Position numbers and translations under genes: made by a program. Under the pieces are notes generated by a model. The model was not told the origin of the DNA and did no database searches. It saw only the letters and a list, made by a program, of their open reading frames with translations. From Nocardioides szechwanensis (GTDB taxonomy: Bacteria; Actinomycetota; Actinomycetes; Propionibacteriales; Nocardioidaceae), in assembly GCF_900103935.1 (NCBI RefSeq), contig NZ_FNIC01000004.1:124001-188000 (forward strand): a stretch of 64,000 nt of DNA, written 5' to 3'. Each line of letters begins with the position of its first letter. The stretch's first letter is position 1. This document shows, piece after piece, positions 43,315 through 49,969 of this stretch.

Positions 43315-44908
43315 GGCTCCGGCTCTTCCCGAGGCGGTCCGGAAGTTCCTGGACCAGTCGCCGGACTCGGCGTTGCTGGTCACCTCTTTGTCTGCCTCTG
43401 CCTCCGCCTCCGCCTCTGTGTCGTCTGGTCGGTACGACCGCGTGCTGGTGTCGCTTCGTGACCGGGGAGACCTGCGTTCGCTGTCGCTCGCCGTCGGGTT
43501 GCGGTCCGCTGTCGTCGGCATCTTCCTGTCGGCGGGCGAGGGGGCCTTGACCCTGGTGCCCCGGCCCGAATGGCCTGCCCTGCAAGGGATTCGTGCCCGG
43601 GGCGTTGATGGTGGCTGGCTGACGGTGCTCCGGTTCGAGAAGCCGGTCGACGTCGGCCGCGTGGTGGCCGAGCTGGGGCGTCAGGCCGTGTGGCCGGACC
43701 GCGTGGGCAACCGGGGTGTGTGGGTCGCGGGGCTCGACTCGCCTCCCGACGGCGTGGCTCTCGATGTCGTGTCGCCTCCTGGTGCTCGGGTGATCGGGCC
43801 GTACGACGAGCGCGTGGTCAACCCGATCGGGTTCGACCCGCTTGCCGACGGGCCGGTCGTGTCGCTGTCGTCGCTGGACCTCGCTGACGGGGTGACGGAG
43901 GGGCTGGTCGCTGCGCTGCGCTCCGCTGCTGCGGTGGAGGTGTCGTGGGAGGGCGCCGAGGCGGCCGCTGTCGTCGCCGGGCTGGCGCTGGCGGGGGTGC
44001 CGCTGCTGGCATCCGAGGTGCCGGCCGGGCTCTTCGACGCCGACCTCGCTGCGGCTCTCACGGCCTCGGTCGACCTGTCCGATGCGCTCGCGCGTGAGGA
44101 GCACAGCATCGTCCAGCGCCGGCTGGCGTTCGACCGGTTCTCCACCCTCGCCGCGCGCCGCACCCTCGGTGACGAGACCGACGTACCTGTGGCGGCGCAG
44201 GCTGCGGTCAGCATCGTGCTCGCCACCCGGCGTCCGGAGCAGGTGGAGTTCGCGCTGCGCCAGGTCGCCAAGCAGCGCGGCGTCGAGTCGCTCGAACTGG
44301 TGCTCGCGCCGCACGGGTTCTCGCCTGACGGTGATCTGGTGCGCGGGCTGCTGCCTCCTCGCGTGGCACTTCAGGTGCTGCCGCAGCCGGAGAGAGTCGC
44401 CTTCGGCGACGTGCTCGACGCGGCGTGCCGCGCCGCCGGTGGCGACGTACTGCTGAAGATGGACGACGACGACTGGTACGGCCCCGACGTCGTCGCGGAC
44501 CTCCTCCGCGCCCGTGCCTACAGCGGCGCCGAGCTCGTCGGCATGGCCGCCGAGCTGCACTACCTGTCCGGCGAGGACCTGACGGTCAAGCGCGGGCACC
44601 CCGTCGAGTGCTACGCGAGCTTCGTCGCCGGCGGCACGATGATGGTCGAGCGGGCCCTGCTGCGCGAGGTCGGTGGCTTCCGCTCGGTACGCAAGTTCGT
44701 CGACGCCCAGCTGCTCGCCTCGGTCACGGCCGCCGGTGCTGCCATCTTCCGGACCCAGAGCCTCGGCTACCTGTTGCGCCGCAATCCCACCGGCCACACC
44801 TGGGACGCCGACCTCGCCTACCTGCTCGACCCGTCACGCGTCCAGCGCACCTGGGACGGGTTCGTGCCCTCCCGGCTCATGGAGATCGGTCCCGAGGACC
44901 TGCCGTAG
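43307..44908 (+). CDS. Glycosyltransferase family 2, paralogue of 37928
   Basis: 533 residues. It has the same order as 37928: a roughly 300-residue N-terminal domain of unknown function, then GT2 with KMDDDDWYGPDV (DDDD at 386-389) and the late SLGYLLRRNPTGHTWD. Starts eight bases before the upstream stop. An (SA) repeat near residue 30 is coded by hexanucleotide repeats at 43391-43414. In the first two-thirds, codons ending in T (GCT, TCT, CTT, GTT) are noticeably more frequent than in its neighbours, a sign of different history for this gene. Acceptor unknown. Confidence 0.8.
   Translation: MSEAPALPEAVRKFLDQSPDSALLVTSLSASASASASVSSGRYDRVLVSLRDRGDLRSLSLAVGLRSAVVGIFLSAGEGALTLVPRPEWPALQGIRARGVDGGWLTVLRFEKPVDVGRVVAELGRQAVWPDRVGNRGVWVAGLDSPPDGVALDVVSPPGARVIGPYDERVVNPIGFDPLADGPVVSLSSLDLADGVTEGLVAALRSAAAVEVSWEGAEAAAVVAGLALAGVPLLASEVPAGLFDADLAAALTASVDLSDALAREEHSIVQRRLAFDRFSTLAARRTLGDETDVPVAAQAAVSIVLATRRPEQVEFALRQVAKQRGVESLELVLAPHGFSPDGDLVRGLLPPRVALQVLPQPERVAFGDVLDAACRAAGGDVLLKMDDDDWYGPDVVADLLRARAYSGAELVGMAAELHYLSGEDLTVKRGHPVECYASFVAGGTMMVERALLREVGGFRSVRKFVDAQLLASVTAAGAAIFRTQSLGYLLRRNPTGHTWDADLAYLLDPSRVQRTWDGFVPSRLMEIGPEDLP
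43391..43414 (+). repeat. Hexanucleotide tandem repeat (tctgcc/tccgcc)
   Basis: Four consecutive copies of tctgcc or tccgcc encode Ser-Ala repeats near the N-terminus of the glycosyltransferase. Unit loss or gain would keep the frame, so length polymorphism but not on/off switching is expected. Confidence 0.6.
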
Positions 44909-44933
44909 CGTCCCTCTTCTCGGTGCTGGCGGG

Positions 44934-45242
44934 TCAGCCAAGGAAGAGCATCGCGATCTGAGCGACGAGAACCACCGCGCCCAAGATGCGCCGGAACGGG
45001 CTCGCGCCACGAACGGCCTCGTCGAGTGCCCACACCACCAGCGCTCCGCGATGGATGCCGTCGACCGTGCTCGCGTGCGTGGCCGACAGATCGAACCATC
45101 CGAGCACCAGCGTGACCAGCCAGACCCACAGCGCCGGGTTGGGCCACTCCCACAGGGTCAGCCGCCCGTCCGCGGCCCGAAACCACCAGGAGGCGGAGCT
45201 CGGACGAGCGGTGACGGGGTCTGTCGTCGCGGTGGAGGTCAT
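44934..45242 (-). CDS. Small membrane protein of unknown function
   Basis: 102 residues from the ATG at 45242 (MTSTATTDPVTARPSS). A longer frame to 45275 begins before an unlikely basic leader. Predicted segments are about residues 37-56 (ALWVWLVTLVLGWFDL) and 83-101 (ILGAVVLVAQIAMLFLG); the short region around residue 65-80 is a weak third. The Trp-rich opening (SWWFRAADGRLTLWEWPNP) is distinctive. No family is recognised. It converges on the glycosyltransferase cluster. Confidence 0.6.
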   Translation of the reverse strand: MTSTATTDPVTARPSSASWWFRAADGRLTLWEWPNPALWVWLVTLVLGWFDLSATHASTVDGIHRGALVVWALDEAVRGASPFRRILGAVVLVAQIAMLFLG

Positions 45243-45330
45243 GCAGCAAAGCCTGCCCGGCCACGGCTCTGCCAACCGGCTGATGGCTGTGACAAGTGAC
45301 TCAGCTCGCTTTCATGGCGGACTGTCCGAC

Positions 45331-45376
45331 GGTGGTTGAGGTGCGAGGAGCGCCAGCGACGAGCCTCGAAACCACC
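45331..45376. repeat. Dispersed palindromic repeat, copy 2
   Basis: 46 bases beginning ggtggttgaggtgcgagg and ending cgaaaccacc, with the arms ggtggtt/aaccacc as an inverted pair. Its reverse complement matches 37854-37897 with one difference in 44 bases. It sits immediately upstream of the HNH gene's regulatory dyad. Confidence 0.65.
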
Positions 45377-45380
45377 AAAG

Positions 45381-45401
45381 GTAAAGTCTCAGAGAGTTTA
45401 C
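45381..45401. promoter_or_regulatory. 21-bp dyad upstream of DUF222/HNH gene
   Basis: gtaaagtctc (45381-45390) and gagagtttac (45392-45401) form a 10+1+10 dyad with one mismatched pair. It is 66 bases before the ATG. Possible operator, or a target for the HNH protein itself. Confidence 0.45.
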
Positions 45402-45467
45402 GAAACCCTTGTGGATGAGGGGTTCTGAGCCCCGTGACTGTCGGTGCCTGGTGCTTGAGTAGGTGTC

Positions 45468-46694
45468 ATGAGCATCAGCGCCGATCACACACCGAGGCAC
45501 CCGGTTGCCTCGTTCGTGGCGCGCATGCACGACGAGCTCGATCACATCGGCGAGCGCCCGATGTGGTCGATGGGCGACGACGAAACCCGCCACACTCTGG
45601 TCGAGGCGACCCGGCTCCTCGCGCGTCTCAGCGCCCTCGAGCTGAAGGTCGCCGCCCACGCCGACCGCAACCAGGTCGGTGACGCGTCCGGTGCCACCTC
45701 GGCGGGGGTGTGGTGGGCCAACCACACCCGGATGACCCAGGCCGAGGCGCACCGCAAGATCAAGCTCGCCAAAGCACTCGAGGCCCACGAACCCGTCGGT
45801 GAGGCTCTTGCGGGCGGTGACGTCCTGGTCGACCAGGCCCGGGCAATCACCGACTCCGTCGGCGCGTTGCCCGACACCGTCCAGTCGGACGTCCGCACTC
45901 GAGCACGTGACTACCTCCTCGAAGCCGCCGCGCACTACGACGCCCGCGCGCTGCGGATCCAGGGCCGACGGATCCTCGACGTCGTCGCCCCCGAGGTCGG
46001 CGAGGACGAAGAAGCCAGACAGCTCGCCGCCGAAGAGAAGACGGCAGAGCAGGCCGCCAGACTCACCATGCACGACGACGGCCACGGCCAGACCCATGGC
46101 CGGTTCACCGTGCCCACCGAGGTCGCCGACACCTTGCGCAAAGCGGTCCAGGCGATCGCCTCGCGCAAGGCCGGCGGTGAAGGTCTCTCCCCGCACGGCA
46201 TGGGGCTCGCGTTCGCCGAGTACGTCCGCCGCTACCCCGAAGACAAGCTCCCCACCGCAGGCGGCGTCTCCGCCACGGTCGTGGTCACCATGACCCTGGA
46301 GACGTTGATGGGTGGGCTCAAAGCCGCGCAGCTCGACACCGGCACCAGGATCAGCCCCGGCCTCGCGAGGAAGCTCGCCTGCGAAGCCGGTGTCATCCCC
46401 GTCGTCCTCGGCGGCAGGTCCGAGGTCCTCGACGTCGGCCGCAGACGCCGCTTCCACACCAAGGCCCAACGGATCGCGCTCGCGGTCAGGGACAAGGGCT
46501 GCGCCGCAATGGGGTGCGAACGCCCCGGCTCCTGGTGCCACGCGCATCACTTGATCCCCTGGATTCAGGGCGGCGGCACCTCAGTCGAGAACGGCGTGCT
46601 CCTCTGCCCGCGGCACCACACCCTGGCCCACCACCAGGACTATGAGCTCGCTCACCGCCCCGAAGGCAAAGTTGCCTTCAACAAGCGCGAGTAG
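45468..46694 (+). CDS. DUF222 / HNH endonuclease protein (13E12 type)
   Basis: 408 residues. Residues about 25-300 are a DUF222 region. The C-terminus has the HNH nuclease motif with zinc-binding cysteines: CAAMGC, HAHHLIPWIQGG and LCPRHHTLAHH. These genes are multi-copy in actinobacteria (the M. tuberculosis REP13E12 family), where one copy contains a phage integration site. The biological target is unknown. The start at 45468 is the first plausible ATG. A perfect 18-bp palindrome lies inside its last codons. Confidence 0.92.
   Translation: MSISADHTPRHPVASFVARMHDELDHIGERPMWSMGDDETRHTLVEATRLLARLSALELKVAAHADRNQVGDASGATSAGVWWANHTRMTQAEAHRKIKLAKALEAHEPVGEALAGGDVLVDQARAITDSVGALPDTVQSDVRTRARDYLLEAAAHYDARALRIQGRRILDVVAPEVGEDEEARQLAAEEKTAEQAARLTMHDDGHGQTHGRFTVPTEVADTLRKAVQAIASRKAGGEGLSPHGMGLAFAEYVRRYPEDKLPTAGGVSATVVVTMTLETLMGGLKAAQLDTGTRISPGLARKLACEAGVIPVVLGGRSEVLDVGRRRRFHTKAQRIALAVRDKGCAAMGCERPGSWCHAHHLIPWIQGGGTSVENGVLLCPRHHTLAHHQDYELAHRPEGKVAFNKRE
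46662..46679. other. Perfect 18-bp palindrome in 3' end of HNH gene
   Basis: gaaggcaa-ag-ttgccttc (46662-46679) lies inside the codons for EGKVAF. The minimal loop makes it a weak terminator but a good protein site. It could relate to the nuclease's own target or be coincidental. Confidence 0.35.
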
Positions 46695-46733
46695 GCCGCC
46701 AATGATTGTCGTCGTGCCGCTTGGGGTCACGGG

Positions 46734-47267
46734 GTGGGATCACCCGAACCACCGTTCTTGCCTGCCCTGTTCACCGAACGCGTCGAGCTTCGGGCGGTGC
46801 AGGCGACTGACCTCCACCTGATGGTCGCGCTGAACGCGGACCCGAGAGTGATGACCTATATCCGAGGCCGGGCCGCGACGGCGGAGGAGACGCGGGTGGA
46901 GTGGCGGCGACGCCTGGAGCGTCAGTCAGACCCGGCGCGAGGGCTCGGCTACTGGGCCGGGTTCGAGCAAGGCACGTTCTTGGGGTGGTGGTCGGCGTCG
47001 TCGTTCGAGGGCCGTCCCGAGATCTCCGGGATCGGCCACCGGCTGTTTGCGTCCGCGTGGGGCCGGGGCCTGGCCACCGAGGGCGCACGAGCCATGGTCG
47101 CGCAGGCTTTCGGCTGCCCCGACATCCAGCGTGTGTTGGCGTCGACCAACGCGGCCAACGCGGGCTCCCAGCGGGTGCTGGAGAAGCTGGGCATGACCCC
47201 GTTGGGCGCTAGTCCCCAGAAGGACGACGTGCGCTACGAGCTGAGCCGGGCGAGTCGAGCGGGGTGA
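46734..47267 (+). CDS. GNAT acetyltransferase (RimJ/RimL-like)
   Basis: 177 residues from the GTG at 46734. Features: TERVELRAVQATDLHLM entry, the acetyl-CoA-binding loop GRGLATEGARAMV (R/QxxGxG/A variant), and the terminal NAGSQRVLEKLGM. This is the family of N-terminal alpha-acetyltransferases and antibiotic-modifying RimJ/L-like enzymes. Substrate unknown. It is divergent from nothing and converges on ugd, 16 bases away; they are unlikely to be functionally linked. Confidence 0.87.
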   Translation: MGSPEPPFLPALFTERVELRAVQATDLHLMVALNADPRVMTYIRGRAATAEETRVEWRRRLERQSDPARGLGYWAGFEQGTFLGWWSASSFEGRPEISGIGHRLFASAWGRGLATEGARAMVAQAFGCPDIQRVLASTNAANAGSQRVLEKLGMTPLGASPQKDDVRYELSRASRAG

Positions 47268-47277
47268 CGGACAAGTC

Positions 47278-47294
47278 GGCGCCTCAGCGGCGCC
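47278..47294. terminator. Hairpin between GNAT and ugd
   Basis: ggcgcc-tcagc-ggcgcc (47278-47294) spans the ugd stop codon, between convergent genes. Confidence 0.4.
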
Positions 47295-48597
47295 CGAGGC
47301 CCCGGGCGGTCCAGCCGGCCTCACGCCAGGCCGGGAGGTCGAGGAGGTTGCGGCCGTCGAGGATCTGCTTGCGGCGTACGACGGCGCCGACCTCGGCGAT
47401 GTCGACCGAGCGGAACTCCGGCCACTCAGTGAGGTGCAGCACCAGGTCGGCGTCGCGGACGGCGTCGACGGCGGAGTCGGCGTACTCCAGGGTCGGGAAA
47501 CGGTCGCGGGCGGTCTCGTTGGCCTTGGGGTCGTAGACGGTGACGGTGGCACCACGCAGGTGCAGCCGGCCGGCGATGTTGAGCGCGGGGGAGTCGCGGA
47601 CGTCGTCACTGTCGGGCTTGAAGGCGGCACCCCAGACACCGATCCGGGAGCGGGAGACACTGCCGCCGAGCATCGCGGTGGCGATCTGGGCGACGCGCTG
47701 GCGCTGACGCTGGTTGATGTCGTCGACCTGGCGCAGGAACGTCATCGCGTCCTCGACGCCGAGCTCGCCGGCGCGGTGCACGAACGCGCGGATGTCCTTG
47801 GGCAGGCAGCCGCCGCCGAAGCCGATGCCGGCGTTGAGGAAGCGGCGTCCGATCCGGGCGTCGTGGCCGATCGCGTCGGCGAGGTCGACCACGTCGGCGC
47901 CGGAGGCCTCGCACACCTCGGAGACCGCGTTGATGAAGGAGATCTTGGTGGCGAGGAACGCGTTGGCGGAGACCTTCACCAGCTCGGCGGTGGCGTAGTC
48001 GGTGACGACCAGCGGCGTGCCGGTGGCGAGGATCGGTGCGTAGAAGTCGCGCAGCACCTTCTCGGAGCGTTCGCTGGCGACGCCGAGGACGATCCGGTCG
48101 GGCTCGAGGGTGTCCTTGACGGCGAAGCCCTCGCGCAGGAACTCCGGGTTCCACACCAGCTCGGCCTTCTCCCCCACGGAGGAGAGCTCCGCGAGCAGGG
48201 CCGACATCCGCGCGGCGGTGCCGACCGGGACGGTCGACTTGCCGACGACGTACGACGGTCGGGTGAGGTGGGGCGCGAGCGAGGCGACGGCGGCCTCGAC
48301 GTAGGACACGTCGGCGCCCATGCTGTCGGGCAGTTGGGGCGTGCCGACGCAGACGAAGTGCAGGTCGGCGAACGCGGCCGCCTCCTCCATCGAGTCGGTG
48401 AACCGCAGCTTGCCGGACGCGACGTGCTTGGCGAGCAGGTCCTCGAGGCCGGGCTCGTAGATCGGCACCTTGCCGGCCGCGAGCAGCTCGCGCTTGCGCT
48501 CGTCGACCTCGACGCCCAGGACGTCGTAGCCGAGCTCGGCCATGCAGGCCGCGTGGGTCGCTCCGAGGTAGCCGCAGCCGATGACCGTGATCTTCAC
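47284..48597 (-). CDS. UDP-glucose/GDP-mannose 6-dehydrogenase family
   Basis: 437 residues from the GTG at 48597. NAD-binding GxGxxG opens as MKITVIGCGYLGATHA, with the catalytic Cys in the GFGGGCLPKDIRAF loop and the C-terminal GVWGAAFKPDSDDVRDSPAL UDP-binding motif. It oxidises UDP-glucose (or a related sugar) to the uronic acid for surface glycans. A TAGACT hexamer ends seven bases before the GTG; its TAG is the stop codon of the upstream frameshifted lyase. It lies 2.4 kb from the glycosyltransferase cluster, separated by the HNH and GNAT genes. Confidence 0.92.
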   Translation of the reverse strand: MKITVIGCGYLGATHAACMAELGYDVLGVEVDERKRELLAAGKVPIYEPGLEDLLAKHVASGKLRFTDSMEEAAAFADLHFVCVGTPQLPDSMGADVSYVEAAVASLAPHLTRPSYVVGKSTVPVGTAARMSALLAELSSVGEKAELVWNPEFLREGFAVKDTLEPDRIVLGVASERSEKVLRDFYAPILATGTPLVVTDYATAELVKVSANAFLATKISFINAVSEVCEASGADVVDLADAIGHDARIGRRFLNAGIGFGGGCLPKDIRAFVHRAGELGVEDAMTFLRQVDDINQRQRQRVAQIATAMLGGSVSRSRIGVWGAAFKPDSDDVRDSPALNIAGRLHLRGATVTVYDPKANETARDRFPTLEYADSAVDAVRDADLVLHLTEWPEFRSVDIAEVGAVVRRKQILDGRNLLDLPAWREAGWTARGLGRR

Positions 48598-48604
48598 GCT
48601 CGCG

Positions 48605-48610
48605 AGTCTA
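48605..48610 (-). promoter_or_regulatory. -10 TAGACT whose TAG is the upstream stop codon
   Basis: TAGACT on the minus strand ends seven bases before the ugd GTG. Its first three bases coincide with the stop codon of the lyase reading frame. Confidence 0.5.
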
Positions 48611-49778
48611 GGAGCCTGCGGTGGCCACGCCGGGGTGAGGCCAGGTTAGCGAGGTGGCCAGGCGGCGAACGATCTCCGTCAGGCGCTCCGGCGAGGTCGC
48701 GATGTTGACGCGCACGTGTCCGCCGAGGCCCGGCTGGTAGTCGTGCCCGGGCGAGACCCAGACCCGCCCGCGCTCCTTCGCCACCGCCGCCGGGTCGTCG
48801 TGGCCGTAGGCGCGCAGGTCGACCCTGGCGAGGTACGTCGCCTCGAGCGGTCGCATCCGCGCGTCCGGCAGGTGCTCGGCCAGCAGGGTCACGAGCAGGT
48901 CGCGCTGCGAGGTCAGCCGCGCGCAGGGCGTCGAGCCAGGCGTCGCCCTGGGTGTAGGCCGCGATCGCGGCGACCACGCCGAGGGGCGACCACGAGTCGT
49001 TGCGCACCATCGGCACGTCGACCAGGCGGCGGTGGGTCTCGGCGTCGGCACTGATGATCTGGGCGCAGCGCAGGCCGGCGGTGTTGAAGGCCTTGGACGC
49101 GGCGACGACCGCGACCGCGTGGTCGGCAGTGCCGTCGATGTCCAGGTAGGAGACGTGGGTCCCGCCGCCCAGCACCAGTGGCGCGTGGATCTCGTCGGAG
49201 ATCACCCGGGCGCCGTGGCGCACCACGACGTCGCGGACCCCCTCGAGCTCCTGGCGGGTGAACACCCGGCCCCAGGGGTTGTGCGGCTGCGTCAGCAGCA
49301 GGGTGCGGGCGCCCTGCGCGAACAGGGCGTCGAGCCGGTCGAGGTCGAGCTCGGCCCGCTCCGCGTCCGGGTCGAGCAGCAGGTCGACCCGCTCGCGCCC
49401 GGTCACCTGCGCGACGTCGAGCTGAGGGGCGTACGCCGGCCCGGGCATCACCATCGGACCCGGGTCGGACAGCACGTCGAGCGCCACCCGCACCCCGGCG
49501 GTCACGTCGACCACCGGGATCACCCGCTCGGGGTCGACCTCGTGGCCGAACTGGCGCCGCGCGAACCCGGCGTACGCCTGGCCGAGCTCGCCGCCCATCT
49601 CGAAGCGGGGGTAGCCGGTCATCCCGATCGCGATCGCCTCGGTCAGCGCCTCGGCCACGGGCGGCGCGAGCGCGTAGTCCATCTCGGCCACCCACGCCGG
49701 CAGCACGTCGGCGTCGGCCATGCCCCACTTGAGCACCAGGGCGCGGCGGGCTTCGTCGTCGGTCAGGTCGCGGATCAC
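48608..49778 (-). pseudogene. PatB/MalY-type PLP C-S lyase, frameshifted
   Basis: One fold-type I PLP enzyme is split between two frames. From the GTG at 49778 (IRDLTDDEARRALVLKWGM, with a TAGCGT hexamer seven bases upstream), the first frame runs through the PLP-lysine motif ASKAFNTAGLRC. It then loses similarity after GDAWLDALRAAD. The expected end (LTSQRDLLVTLLAEHLP ... NIATSPERLTEIVRRLA) continues in another frame. The switch is at the run ccgcgcgc (48917-48924); loss of a CG dinucleotide or gain of one base explains it. Together they give about 390 residues, the normal size. Either a genuine pseudogene or a sequencing error. A cysteine/cystathionine beta-lyase if repaired. Confidence 0.82.
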
Positions 49779-49785
49779 GCTCGTG

Positions 49786-49791
49786 ACGCTA
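49786..49791 (-). promoter_or_regulatory. -10 TAGCGT for the lyase
   Basis: TAGCGT on the minus strand ends seven bases before the GTG at 49778, and supports that start over the upstream frame. Confidence 0.45.
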
Positions 49792-49916
49792 GTGCCGCGT
49801 GTTCGAAGTAGTTGGGTGTTTGGCGTACTCAGGGTGTGGGCCTCGCAAGGCGGCGGCGCGAAGGCATACCTGGTCGTCTGTTGAGCGTCGCGAACGAAGC
49901 GAGGTGCGTGCCATGG

Positions 49917-49931
49917 GCGCGCGAAGCGCGC
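49917..49931. terminator. Short GC hairpin downstream of fadH
   Basis: gcgcgc-gaa-gcgcgc, 39 bases past the fadH stop. Weak evidence; no following T run. Confidence 0.3.
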
Positions 49932-49969
49932 AAGAACTTCGGACACGGGGCACTAGCCGCCGGGACCGG

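Noticed and set aside
43391..43414. Hexanucleotide repeat as a mobile-element footprint
   Set aside because: It is a simple in-frame Ser-Ala repeat with no flanking target duplication.
45243..45467. Possible small ORFs upstream of the HNH gene
   Set aside because: None has a ribosome-binding site or credible composition; the region is repeat plus dyad.
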